From positions 186,001 to 250,000 of the forward strand of contig JAQVCT010000002.1 in assembly GCA_028689655.1 (NCBI GenBank): a stretch of 64,000 bases of DNA, read 5' to 3'. This DNA is from Lachnospiraceae bacterium (GTDB taxonomy: Bacteria > Bacillota > Clostridia > Lachnospirales > Lachnospiraceae). Below, piece after piece: positions 43,103-51,599 of this stretch (its first letter is position 1; the number at the start of each line of letters is the position of its first letter). Under the pieces are notes generated by a model. The model saw nothing but the letters and a program-made list of their open reading frames with translations, searched no databases and had not been told where the DNA came from. Both the position numbers and the translations under genes were made by a program.

Positions 43103-45262
43103 TTACAAATGCAGGACTCTCTCTTTGATCTCCTGGGTGCGGCCCTGATTCCAGAACTGGGTACCGATATAACCACATGTACGCCTGGCAACATTCATTT
43201 TTTCCTGGTCATGATTGCCGCAGTTCGGGCATTCCCATATGAGTTTTCCGTCTTCCTCCACGATCTGAATCTCTCCATCATATCCGCATTCCATACAATA
43301 ATCGCTCTTCGTATTCAGTTCCGCATACATGATGTTGTCATAGATGTACTGCATCACAGTAAGCACAGCTTCTATATTATCCTTCATGTCAGGCACTTCC
43401 ACATAACTGATGGCACCCCCTGGTGACAAAGCCTGAAACTGGGATTCAAACTTTAATTTATCGAAGGCATTGATGTTTTCTGTCACGTGTACATGATAGC
43501 TGTTGGTAATATAATTGCGATCTGTCACTCCCGGAATAATGCCGAAACGCTTCTGCAGACATTTTGCAAATTTATAGGTCGTAGATTCCAGCGGTGTGCC
43601 ATATAGGCTGAAATCAATATTCTCTTTGCTGCGCCATACCTCGCATGCATCATTGAGGCGACGCATTACTCTCAGCGCAAATTCTGTTCCTTTTGGCTCT
43701 GTATGTGACACACCTGTCATATATCTTGTGCATTCACATAAACCAGCATACCCCAGAGAGATGGTGGAATAACCATTGAATAGTAATTTATCAATAGTCT
43801 CGCCCTTTTTCAAACGGGCCAATGCACCATTCTGCCATAAAATAGGTGCAACATCCGATTTGGTTCCCTTTAATCTCTCATGACGAATCATCAGTGCACG
43901 ATAACACATATCCAGTCTGTTGTCCAGGATTTCCCAGAATTTATCCTCGTCTCCGGAGGAAGAACACGCTGCATCCACCAGATTCACCGTGACAACACCC
44001 TGATTAAATCTTCCGTAGAATTTTTCTTTTCCCTTTTCATCTTCATACACCGTAAGGAAAGAACGGCATCCCATGCAGGGATAGCAATATCCTTTTTTCA
44101 GACTCTTCATGACTTTTTCAGAGATATAATCCGGAACCATTCTCCTGGCAGTACATTCTGCTGCCAATCTGGTCAGTTCATAGTATCTGGAGCCCTCATG
44201 GATATTATCCTCCTCCAGTACATAGATCAGTTTTGGGAAAGCAGGGGTAATATAAACGCCTTTTTCATTTTTTACCCCCAGGATTCGCTGTCTCAGCGTC
44301 TCTTCTATAATCATGGCCAGGTCATCGCGCTCTTTTCCTTCCGGTACTTCATCCAAATACATGAATACCGTGACAAAAGGTGCCTGTCCATTGGTGGTCA
44401 TCAAGGTCGTCACCTGATACTGAATGATCTGAACGCCCTGTCGAATCTCATCTTTTACCCTGGTCTCCGCAATCTGATTGATCTTATCATCGGTTGTCTG
44501 GATTCCGGCTTCCTCTAATCTCAGCTTTGTTTCCCTACGGAATTTCTCTCTGCTCACCTGCACAAAGGGAGCCAGATGAGAAAGAGAAATACTCTGTCCG
44601 CCATACTGAGAACTGGCGATCTGTGCAATGGCCTGGGTGGCAATATTGCATGCGGTGGAAAAGCTTTTCGGTCTCTCGATCATAGTCTCACTGATAACCG
44701 TTCCATTCTGCAGCATATCTTCCAGATTGACCAGACAGCAGTTATGCATATGCTGTGCAAAGTAATCCGCATCATGAAAATGAATCATTCCTTTTTCATG
44801 GGCATCTACGATATCTTTCGGCAGCAGGAATCTCCTTGTGATATCTTTGCTCACCTCACCTGCCATGTAGTCGCGCTGTACACTGTTCACGACAGGATTC
44901 TTGTTAGAATTTTCCTGCTTTACTTCCTCATTATTGTATTCCAATAAACTTAATATCTGCTGATCTGTGGAATTGGATTTACGCACCATAGCCCGTTTAT
45001 AGCGATAGGTGATGTAGCTTCTCGCCACATTGAACGCATTTTTCTCCATGATATGATTCTCCACCATATCCTGCACCTCTTCCACATTGGGTGCATGTTT
45101 TTTGAGAGAGCACTCCTCCAATACCGCTTTTACGATCAAATGAATGGTCAAATCGTTCATCCGCTCCGATTCCACCACGCTGTTATTTGCTTTTACAATA
45201 GCGGCTTCGATCTTCTTCTCATCAAAATCGTCCTCTACACCGCTTCTTCTAATAATCTTCAA
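43103..45262 (-). CDS. nrdD: anaerobic (class III) ribonucleoside-triphosphate reductase
   Basis: 719 residues. It reduces ribonucleotides to deoxyribonucleotides without oxygen. An N-terminal ATP-cone (about 1-90: RRSGVEDDFDEKKIEAAIVKA) precedes the barrel, and the C-terminus has zinc cysteines (CMECGYDG ... CPNCGNHD) and the glycyl radical loop RRTCGYIGTQ. It needs NrdG for activation. The promoter overlaps a palindrome likely bound by NrdR. Confidence 0.95.
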   Translation of the reverse strand: MKIIRRSGVEDDFDEKKIEAAIVKANNSVVESERMNDLTIHLIVKAVLEECSLKKHAPNVEEVQDMVENHIMEKNAFNVARSYITYRYKRAMVRKSNSTDQQILSLLEYNNEEVKQENSNKNPVVNSVQRDYMAGEVSKDITRRFLLPKDIVDAHEKGMIHFHDADYFAQHMHNCCLVNLEDMLQNGTVISETMIERPKSFSTACNIATQAIAQIASSQYGGQSISLSHLAPFVQVSREKFRRETKLRLEEAGIQTTDDKINQIAETRVKDEIRQGVQIIQYQVTTLMTTNGQAPFVTVFMYLDEVPEGKERDDLAMIIEETLRQRILGVKNEKGVYITPAFPKLIYVLEEDNIHEGSRYYELTRLAAECTARRMVPDYISEKVMKSLKKGYCYPCMGCRSFLTVYEDEKGKEKFYGRFNQGVVTVNLVDAACSSSGDEDKFWEILDNRLDMCYRALMIRHERLKGTKSDVAPILWQNGALARLKKGETIDKLLFNGYSTISLGYAGLCECTRYMTGVSHTEPKGTEFALRVMRRLNDACEVWRSKENIDFSLYGTPLESTTYKFAKCLQKRFGIIPGVTDRNYITNSYHVHVTENINAFDKLKFESQFQALSPGGAISYVEVPDMKDNIEAVLTVMQYIYDNIMYAELNTKSDYCMECGYDGEIQIVEEDGKLIWECPNCGNHDQEKMNVARRTCGYIGTQFWNQGRTQEIKERVLHL

Positions 45263-45357
45263 TATGACCTTCCTGCCTTTCCAATTCCCTCATCATGCAC
45301 CCGTTCAGCCGATATTTCCAATGGGGCATATATATATCTACTTCCTATCCTAGACAT

Positions 45358-45385
45358 ATTATACAACATCTAGTGTAGTTGTCAA
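45358..45385 (-). promoter_or_regulatory. nrdD promoter with NrdR-like palindrome
   Basis: On the minus strand TTGACA (45385-45380), a 16-bp spacer and TATAAT (45363-45358). The interval between them is filled by ACAAC...GTTGT (45363-45382), an imperfect palindrome resembling NrdR boxes. A second A/T-rich candidate half-site (GTATCTATATTTAGTATC) lies about three helical turns upstream at 45391-45408. Confidence 0.55.
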
Positions 45386-45427
45386 TGTTAGTATCTATAT
45401 TTAGTATCGATATAAGAAAACAATAAG

Positions 45428-45463
45428 AAAAAAGGCCCGCAAGACAAATATCATCTTGCAGGC
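45428..45463 (-). terminator. Terminator after the AraC/GyrI-like gene
   Basis: On the minus strand GCCTGCAAGA (45463-45454) pairs with TCTTGCGGGC (45444-45435, one G-U pair), followed by TTTTTT. It starts about 20 bp past the stop at 45485. Confidence 0.85.
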
Positions 45464-45484
45464 AACATCCATTTCTTTATTGTC

Positions 45485-46342
45485 TTATTTCTGTTTCACC
45501 GGAATCCAAATTTCACAATAATACTTCTCATCCTGTGTTCCTTCAGGATACTTCATTGGATCATCGTACATCTCCACACAATATCCGGCAGCAAACTCAT
45601 ACTCTTTAAGCGCAGGCAGCCACTCCGTAAAAATCTTTGTGTTCACATCCTGCAACGCATTTGGCATTGCTCCCACACATGGAAATACTGCCCATGTAAG
45701 CTCTGGGATTGTTCTCGTAACAAATCCTTCCGGCACTTCTGCTCCTTCTTTATACGAATCCGCAATCAGGTATTCAAAGGTATCATTTCCCATCTTTTCA
45801 TCAATGTTGATGCCGTATTCCCCCATTACAACCTTGCCCTTGCCAGCCTGATAATGCTCCTGCCAGAACTGTGGAACGACTTCTTTCGCTCCTTCATAAG
45901 GAAATGTTTTTGCATTGGCAATTACTGTAAATGCTTCTTTCTTCTCAATTTTGTAATCCATGAGATAGCCTCCTTCTAATGATAGTTTTACTTTTAGCGG
46001 AGCAAAAGATTTCAGCACCACCTTATCCTTACGTGCTGTGGCAGGCGTAACACCATGAAATCGTGAAAAAGCCCTTGTGAAACTGTCCGGCGAATCATAT
46101 CCATACTTCATTGCAATGTCAATGACTTTCTCGTCACCTGTAGCCAAGTCATTTCCTGCCAGTGCTAGCCGTCTGTTGCGAATATACTCTGAAATGGTAA
46201 AACCACAGAGCATAGCAAATCCCTTCTGAAAATAGAATGATGAAATATTCACATGTTTAGCAATCATATCAACGGTGAGCTCATCCGTGATATGTTCCTC
46301 GACATATTGTATTGCCGCACTAATTGCTTCCATCCATCCCAT
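45485..46342 (-). CDS. AraC-type regulator with C-terminal GyrI-like ligand-binding domain
   Basis: 285 residues. Here the two helix-turn-helices come first (about 8-105: VDMIAKHVNISSFYFQKGFAM, then IDIAMKYGYDSPDSFTRAFS), followed by a GyrI-like effector-binding domain (about 125-285: EAFTVIANAKTFPYEGAKEV, LTWAVFPCVGAMP, KYYCEIWIPVKQK). This reversed layout is that of Rob and related regulators, which bind small amphipathic molecules. GGGAGCG precedes the ATG. It is monocistronic with its own terminator. Confidence 0.9.
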   Translation of the reverse strand: MGWMEAISAAIQYVEEHITDELTVDMIAKHVNISSFYFQKGFAMLCGFTISEYIRNRRLALAGNDLATGDEKVIDIAMKYGYDSPDSFTRAFSRFHGVTPATARKDKVVLKSFAPLKVKLSLEGGYLMDYKIEKKEAFTVIANAKTFPYEGAKEVVPQFWQEHYQAGKGKVVMGEYGINIDEKMGNDTFEYLIADSYKEGAEVPEGFVTRTIPELTWAVFPCVGAMPNALQDVNTKIFTEWLPALKEYEFAAGYCVEMYDDPMKYPEGTQDEKYYCEIWIPVKQK

Positions 46343-46548
46343 ACTGCTTCGCTCCCTTCGTTCCGCTATGTTTTCATCCTATCACAACGTAAATTCTTCT
46401 TCCCGACTATCTTTGCACTTATTTGTCCATCCAGTATATCGTAAATTAAATAGCTGCTACATATACGAAGGATTAATTTTCAGATTTTATTGCATTACAG
46501 CCGGAAATTTAGACGCGTATATGTGGTAGGTATTTCATAAACAATGTA

Positions 46549-46878
46549 CTAGATCGTCTTCTTAACCTTTTTCTTTGGTTCCGGCAATTCCTCATACATT
46601 GCATTTAAAACCGCTTCCATCAATTCTACATTCTCCACATCATCTACCACAGCCATCAATGTTTTTGAACCTTCATAAGGATATGCTCTATCTGCATCCG
46701 GCATTAACCGGAGAACCGATTCGGTAGGTTTCAATAACAAGGTATTATCGCAAATATCTCCAACAAGCTTATCCCTATAGTAAATACAATACTCACCCAT
46801 CATCCTTTTCGTTGAAATATTCCCTACTCTTTGAAGACTATCCACTACATAATCATGAAATTCTTTCGATGTTGCCAT
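46549..46878 (-). CDS. TfoX N-terminal domain protein
   Basis: 109 residues with a TfoX_N domain: MATSKEFHDYVVDSLQRVGNISTKRMMGEYCIYYRDKLVGDICDN as the usual opening (RMMGEYxxYYxxK). Full-length TfoX is a competence regulator in gamma-proteobacteria; short proteins such as this one are widespread in Firmicutes and their function is unknown. GGTGGTG precedes the ATG. It forms a tight group with the next three genes on the same strand. Confidence 0.85.
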   Translation of the reverse strand: MATSKEFHDYVVDSLQRVGNISTKRMMGEYCIYYRDKLVGDICDNTLLLKPTESVLRLMPDADRAYPYEGSKTLMAVVDDVENVELMEAVLNAMYEELPEPKKKVKKTI

Positions 46879-46983
46879 TTATTTCACCACCTTCTTCATT
46901 TGGATTTCCCTTCCCCCTTACGGCAATATCATTTGCCTTTGGAACATTCACAATCTCCGGTCTATTCTTTGGCATATAAATAT

Positions 46984-47337
46984 CTACTGCTCCTTCCAAA
47001 AACCACCCTTATGGAAATTCTCGTTTCCAAGAGGCCTGGCTGTGAGTCTGAACATTACACAGCCATCCGGACATACGATATCCTTTGTGTATTTGCTGCT
47101 TCCTCCAAGGTTTTCCAGATCGCCGCCGCTTCTTACCGCTTCCATTAGTGGATAAAGCATCATCATCGTCTTCGAACAAATTCCCTGTCTATTCTGGTTC
47201 ACCGGACAGCCATACGTGCACGAATATTGATCCCCAACCTCTTCTCCGTTTCTGCAATAATGCTCTGTATGCTCACCTCGCAGGAAACCAGTGACCTCTA
47301 TCTTAAATTCATATTCTTCATTGTACCATTTTTTCAT
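46984..47337 (-). CDS. Small cysteine-rich conserved protein (TIGR04076-like)
   Basis: 117 residues. Conserved features are an acidic N-terminal strand (EYEFKIEVTGFL), HYCRNGEEVGDQYSCTYGCPVN, NRQGICSKTMMMLYPLMEAV and a C-terminal CPDGCVMFRLTARP. The pattern, with paired cysteines and a CPDG motif followed by a beta strand, resembles the TIGR04076 family of unknown function. I am not certain of this family. The ATG at 47337 fits better than the longer start at 47367, since GAGGCGAGGAAG lies just before it. Confidence 0.6.
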   Translation of the reverse strand: MKKWYNEEYEFKIEVTGFLRGEHTEHYCRNGEEVGDQYSCTYGCPVNQNRQGICSKTMMMLYPLMEAVRSGGDLENLGGSSKYTKDIVCPDGCVMFRLTARPLGNENFHKGGFWKEQ

Positions 47338-47357
47338 CTTCCTCGCCTCATTTCTTT

Positions 47358-47561
47358 CTATATGCACATTTTCTTGTGAGCCTTTATTTTCTTCATCGCC
47401 CAGTCATAATGACTGCTTGTTGTACTGACAAAATAACTGCAGATGCATCGGCACATCTCGAAGATTCTTATCGCGTTTCCAGTACTGAAATATGCATACC
47501 ATAACATGTCTGATTTTCCAATCTGCCATTGATACATCACACAAGCATATACTTTTTCCAT
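47358..47561 (-). CDS. Small hypothetical protein
   Basis: 67 residues, start MEKVYACVMYQWQIGKSDML. AAGGGAG lies 9 bases before the ATG, just after the stop of the WYL regulator on the same strand, and its stop lies about 20 bases before the next gene. It contains several aromatic residues and four cysteines, no transmembrane helix, and no domain I recognise. Placement, spacing and a ribosome binding site support a real gene; codon use does not settle it. Confidence 0.5.
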   Translation of the reverse strand: MEKVYACVMYQWQIGKSDMLWYAYFSTGNAIRIFEMCRCICSYFVSTTSSHYDWAMKKIKAHKKMCI

Positions 47562-47573
47562 TGTTTTTCTCCC

Positions 47574-48488
47574 TTATTTTGATATTGAATATTTTTTAAT
47601 GATTTGTGAAGTGATATGAAAAAGTTCCTCTCTGACAGACTTTGGTTCAAGTACCGTAACCTTGTCCCGGCACGACAACATCCATGCAATCAATTCTTCC
47701 TGATCCGTATACTCATGCTCAAACAGTAACGTTCCATCATCCTGTATTTGAAAGGAATCCGATCCAAATTCTTCGATCAAATGCCATTTCATAGACGCAT
47801 CAAAGACAGCTTTCAGTTTTATTTCTCCTGGAAATATTCTCTCAGTGGAAAGATCCGGCATCGCCACCTCACGTTTTGCCACATCCATCTGAGTCTGAAT
47901 AATCTTGTCCATACGATTCAACTTGAACATGCGAAAATCTTCCCTAAGTCTGCAATAGCCCCAGACATACCAGCTGCTCCATTTGAATATTAAAAAATAT
48001 GGCTCAATTTCTCTGCTACTGTCTCCCTTTGGCGCATAATAATTGAAACAGATTACCTTTCGCTCTTCAATAGCATTTTGAATCGCTTCAATCTTCGGTG
48101 CCAAAGCATCCTTATACCAGGATGAAAGATCAATGAGTATGGATTCACTGCCATTTACATACTCAGATGAACCAGCCTTGATTTTCTCCATAAGCTGACC
48201 ATAGTAGCGACTGCCGCTTACACTATCCAAGCTACGTAACCCAGCCATTATCATCTGCATATCCCTGGATGTCAGAATTGTTCTGTCCATCCGGTAGCCA
48301 TCCATAATGCGGATGCCACCACCCACCCCCTGCAAAGTACTGATGGGAATGCCAGCTTTACACAGATCTTCTATGTCTCTGTTGATGGTTCTTCTGGACA
48401 CCTCAAACTTCTCTGCCAGTTCAGGTGCTGTAACTTTTTCCTCCTGCAATAACACAGAAAGAATTCCGATAAGCCTGTCTATCTTCAC
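47574..48488 (-). CDS. YafY-type regulator with WYL domain
   Basis: 304 residues. An N-terminal DeoR-type helix-turn-helix (KIDRLIGILSVLLQ, VTAPELAEKFEVSRRTINRDIEDL) and a WYL ligand-sensing domain (VICFNYYAPKGDSSREIEPYFLIFKWSSWYVWGYCRLREDFRMFKLNRM, abridged). The start is probably GTG at 48488, because YafY proteins begin MKIDRL; an in-frame ATG at 48524 adds 12 residues, but a -10 like GATAAT (48513-48508) would then lie inside the gene. It heads the small group that includes the small protein, the TIGR04076-like gene and TfoX. Confidence 0.87.
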   Translation of the reverse strand: MKIDRLIGILSVLLQEEKVTAPELAEKFEVSRRTINRDIEDLCKAGIPISTLQGVGGGIRIMDGYRMDRTILTSRDMQMIMAGLRSLDSVSGSRYYGQLMEKIKAGSSEYVNGSESILIDLSSWYKDALAPKIEAIQNAIEERKVICFNYYAPKGDSSREIEPYFLIFKWSSWYVWGYCRLREDFRMFKLNRMDKIIQTQMDVAKREVAMPDLSTERIFPGEIKLKAVFDASMKWHLIEEFGSDSFQIQDDGTLLFEHEYTDQEELIAWMLSCRDKVTVLEPKSVREELFHITSQIIKKYSISK

Positions 48489-48575
48489 GATTTTTCTCAC
48501 TTCCTCTATTATCATATCACCCAAAACATGTCAACTATATGTCATGTTTATTTTGACACATTTTCGCCAAATAGG

Positions 48576-48613
48576 AAACAACCACTTTCTGATTGCTGTA
48601 AAAGTGGCTGTTT
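48576..48613 (-). terminator. Terminator after the cupin gene
   Basis: On the minus strand AAACAGCCACTTT (48613-48601) pairs with AAAGTGGTTGTTT (48588-48576) with one G-U pair. It lies 35 bp past the stop at 48649 and ends the ECF operon. Confidence 0.7.
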
Positions 48614-48648
48614 TGTAATATTTTATAATACTTCATTCATTTTGTTCT

Positions 48649-49170
48649 TTATTCTGTTTCATTATCCTTCACATAAACTGCTCCACCCTGGATCTCTTTC
48701 CATACCGTTGGCTCATTCTTATAGACCTGTGCCATCCAGTGATATCTTCCTGCATGTTTCGTTCCATGGGACGCAGAATGCCAGGTCTCCCTATGTAACA
48801 CAAATATGTATCCAGGACGTATTCTGACAGCCACAGTGTCTTCTGCTCTTGGTGCTCCCTTGCATGCCTTTGCTATCAGAAGACAAATAGGCTGCTCGAT
48901 GGGTATCTGTGCTTCCTGGGTGTGGGAATGTTTCTCCATCTCCACTGTCAGAAATGGCTGTCCTTCACTATAGGTATATCCCAGTGTTCCCAATGTGTCC
49001 AAGACAGGAATGGAGGTATCTACATCCTCCCATCCATTTCCAGATGAGCGATTGGTATTTCCCGTATCTTTACCTTCACCGCTCATATTATACAGTATGC
49101 CATATTCAGAATAATCTATTTCCGTTATGTCTACTACTTCCTTTACCATATATTTCTCTTCAGACTGCAT
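48649..49170 (-). CDS. Ureidoglycolate-lyase-like cupin protein
   Basis: 173 residues. The core resembles AllA: a central MEKHSHTQEAQIPIEQPICLLIAK segment and a C-terminal GYIFVLHRETWHSASHG segment with the His-x-Thr-Trp-His pattern. AllA acts on ureidoglycolate in purine (allantoin) breakdown, but no other allantoin gene is here, so this may be an isomerase or lyase for another ring-opened sugar or acid. GAGGGGGAATTGC precedes the ATG at 49170. It is the last gene of the ECF operon, 13 bp after the BtpA-like gene. Confidence 0.7.
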   Translation of the reverse strand: MQSEEKYMVKEVVDITEIDYSEYGILYNMSGEGKDTGNTNRSSGNGWEDVDTSIPVLDTLGTLGYTYSEGQPFLTVEMEKHSHTQEAQIPIEQPICLLIAKACKGAPRAEDTVAVRIRPGYIFVLHRETWHSASHGTKHAGRYHWMAQVYKNEPTVWKEIQGGAVYVKDNETE

Positions 49171-49183
49171 AAGCAATTCCCCC

Positions 49184-49921
49184 TCATCTGCATTTTCTGA
49201 CCGCATCCATGAACACTTTCACATGTTCCTCGTCAACGTCCCCTTTGTCTTTGTAGGTATCCTTGAAATAGCTTCCTACGATAGCCGCATCTGCATATGT
49301 AAATTCTTCTGCACATGTCTCCGGCAACATGCCTGCAGCTGCTACCAATGGGAACTCTGATCCCACGATGTCTCGAAATTCCTTAATCTTCGAAACCGGT
49401 GTCGGCATACCTGTGCCCTCTCCGGTAACAGCAATGGCATCACAACGTTCCATTCCTATTCGGAGATCCTCTTCCAGTGACCGACCAGATTTATAGGGTT
49501 GATATTTGAATCGAACTCCACCTATTACTGCTCCGCTATAGATACTTCGAGTTTCCTCAATAAATTTACCAAATTTTTCATCATCTGCCAGTTCCAGATG
49601 CCCCGCTACGGAATCTATCTGAATAAATGCCGCTCCATACTTTGTTCCAATTCTCATATTTTCAGAATCATTGTTCAATATATTGCAGCCATATATAAAG
49701 TCAACCTGCTCTTTTTGAAATTTATAGAGCACACGCTCTGCATTTTCCGCTGATCCAAAATAGTTTTCCACAATAACTGCGTTCACACCATTATCAATCA
49801 TTTTTTTGGATTCTTCATATGCACGCTTTATGACATCCTCTGTTGTTTCTCCTTTTAGATGCAGCATTCCTAAAACAGGTTTTTTGGTAGAAAAAATTGA
49901 TAAAAAGCGATTTGTTTTCAT
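49184..49921 (-). CDS. BtpA/SgcQ family protein (TIM-barrel, unknown reaction)
   Basis: 245 residues. Conserved elements are PVLGMLHLKGETTED, VNAVIVENYFGSAEN, ENMRIGTKYGAAFIQID, DAIAVTGEGTGMPTP and AAGMLPETCAEEFTYADAAIVGSYFK (abridged). The BtpA/SgcQ family includes a plant/cyanobacterial photosystem I biogenesis factor and E. coli SgcQ from a sugar PTS operon. In bacteria members sit beside sugar kinases and transporters; the reaction is not known. It is the fifth gene of the ECF operon. Confidence 0.85.
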   Translation of the reverse strand: MKTNRFLSIFSTKKPVLGMLHLKGETTEDVIKRAYEESKKMIDNGVNAVIVENYFGSAENAERVLYKFQKEQVDFIYGCNILNNDSENMRIGTKYGAAFIQIDSVAGHLELADDEKFGKFIEETRSIYSGAVIGGVRFKYQPYKSGRSLEEDLRIGMERCDAIAVTGEGTGMPTPVSKIKEFRDIVGSEFPLVAAAGMLPETCAEEFTYADAAIVGSYFKDTYKDKGDVDEEHVKVFMDAVRKCR

Positions 49922-49956
49922 TCTAATCCCAGCCCTTCTATTATTTATTATTTTAA

Positions 49957-50745
49957 TTATAATTTATTTACCAGTGTTTCTATTTTCATGATGTTTCCTA
50001 ATCCAAGTCTCGTAGAAAGTTCACATATCTGTGGCTTTTTTATCTTTGCTTCACTGAGAATGCTTTCCTCTGCAAATATTTCCGCAGGAGTTCCATCTGC
50101 AATGATATGTCCATGGGCCATAACTACCACACGTTTAAAATTATCAGCTACAAATTCCATATCATGCGTTATCGTAATTACCGACTTTCCATCTTGTTCC
50201 ATATAATGAAGAAGCTTGGACAGACATTCTACTCCAGCCACATCCTGTCCGGCAGTTGGTTCATCCAGAATTAAATATGGATTCCTGGCCGTTAATACAG
50301 CCGCAATGGATACGAATTTCTTAGTAGAATATGGAATCTCATATGGATTAATATCCAGATATTTTTCTATATCACACAATTTAGCTGCCCACTCTGCGCG
50401 GCTCTGGATCTCTTTCTCATCCAGTTTGTTATATCTTGACCAAAACTCCACTTCATCTCTTACCGTGTTCTTAAAAATCTGGTCATCCGGATTCTGAAAT
50501 ACATAGCCTACCATACCAGAAATCTGTGCGGTCGATTTATTCCGTGTATTGATACCATTAATAATCACCTCTCCTTCCGTAGGTTTATGTAATCCATTCA
50601 TGAGTTTAACCGCAGTTGTCTTGCCCGCACCATTTTGTCCAACAATTGCAATTCGTTCACCCTCATGAATCACCAGATTCAGATCTTCATTTGCCAACGT
50701 TCCATCAGGATATCGAAAATGAACGTGTTGTAATTCTATACTCAT
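49957..50745 (-). CDS. ECF transporter ATPase with degenerate signature motif (EcfA')
   Basis: 262 residues. It has Walker A GQNGAGKTT, Q-loop VFQNPDDQIF, Walker B LILDEPT and switch His in ITITHDME. The ABC signature, usually LSGGQ, here reads YSTKK (within EIPYSTKKFVSIAAVL), so this subunit gives the other ATPase's site a degenerate signature. Its ATG overlaps the stop of the first ATPase by 4 bases (ATGA), so translation is coupled. It pairs with EcfA (50742-51599) under EcfT. Confidence 0.9.
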   Translation of the reverse strand: MSIELQHVHFRYPDGTLANEDLNLVIHEGERIAIVGQNGAGKTTAVKLMNGLHKPTEGEVIINGINTRNKSTAQISGMVGYVFQNPDDQIFKNTVRDEVEFWSRYNKLDEKEIQSRAEWAAKLCDIEKYLDINPYEIPYSTKKFVSIAAVLTARNPYLILDEPTAGQDVAGVECLSKLLHYMEQDGKSVITITHDMEFVADNFKRVVVMAHGHIIADGTPAEIFAEESILSEAKIKKPQICELSTRLGLGNIMKIETLVNKL

Positions 50746-51599
50746 AATTGTTCACCTCTCATCCTTTCTCTGACACATACCTCAGCCTCATCAATAGTGA
50801 TAGGAAGTTTTCCAAGGGATTTACCAGCTCTTTCCATCTCATGTCCAAACAAAACTGTCTGCGGTACTGCTACTTTTTTATTCACAAGATCATAGTCTGA
50901 CAAAACTTCTCTGGCAGGTCCGCTTTTAATGATTTTGCCATCTTTCAATACAATTATTTCATCTGCATACTTTGCCATTAACTCTATTTTATGTTCTACC
51001 AGAATAACTGTTTTTTTCTGCTCCTTAAGAGAACGGATAATCTTGAATACACTCTCTGTTCCATCAGGGTCCAGCTGTGAAGTCGGTTCATCTATTACAT
51101 ATATATCCGTATCCATGGCAAGAATTGACGCAAATGCCACTCTTTGTCGCTGTCCACCTGACAATTCATTGGGATTTTTTTCAATTAAATCATAAATTCC
51201 TATGCGTTTTGTGATTTCTTCCGCTTTTTGTATCATTTGCTCTTTATCGATACCCAGATTTTCCAATCCTATGGCAATCTCTTCAAATACGGTATCGCGG
51301 ATACCACTTATCTGTGTAAAGGGATTTTGAAAAATATATCCTACTTTTGTACACAGTTTCTCCGGTTCCCATTCATCAACAGGTTTGCCCTGCACTTCCA
51401 CCGTGCCTTCCAGATCTCCCAGATAAAAGCTGGGTATTAATCCCTTCATCAAATTACAAATGGTTGATTTACCACTTCCATTTGGCCCTATAATTCCGTA
51501 GAACTTTCCCTCTTCAAAATCAAACGAAACGCCATCCAGTGCATAATGATCTGTAAGAGGATATTTATAACGAATATTTTTCAATGATATACTATTCAT
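50742..51599 (-). CDS. ECF transporter ATPase (EcfA)
   Basis: 285 residues. All ABC motifs are intact: Walker A GPNGSGKST, Q-loop FQNPFTQI, signature LSGGQRQRV, Walker B YVIDEPT and switch His in VEHKIE. It energises an energy-coupling factor importer together with the second ATPase. GGAGG precedes the ATG at 51599, which overlaps the EcfT stop (ATGA); a longer start at 51653 lies within ecfT and is not favoured. Confidence 0.92.
   Translation of the reverse strand: MNSISLKNIRYKYPLTDHYALDGVSFDFEEGKFYGIIGPNGSGKSTICNLMKGLIPSFYLGDLEGTVEVQGKPVDEWEPEKLCTKVGYIFQNPFTQISGIRDTVFEEIAIGLENLGIDKEQMIQKAEEITKRIGIYDLIEKNPNELSGGQRQRVAFASILAMDTDIYVIDEPTSQLDPDGTESVFKIIRSLKEQKKTVILVEHKIELMAKYADEIIVLKDGKIIKSGPAREVLSDYDLVNKKVAVPQTVLFGHEMERAGKSLGKLPITIDEAEVCVRERMRGEQL

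Noticed and set aside
48649-49170. Allantoin degradation gene (true AllA)
   Set aside because: The fold motifs fit, but no allantoinase, allantoate amidohydrolase or other allantoin gene is near, so only a family-level name is given.
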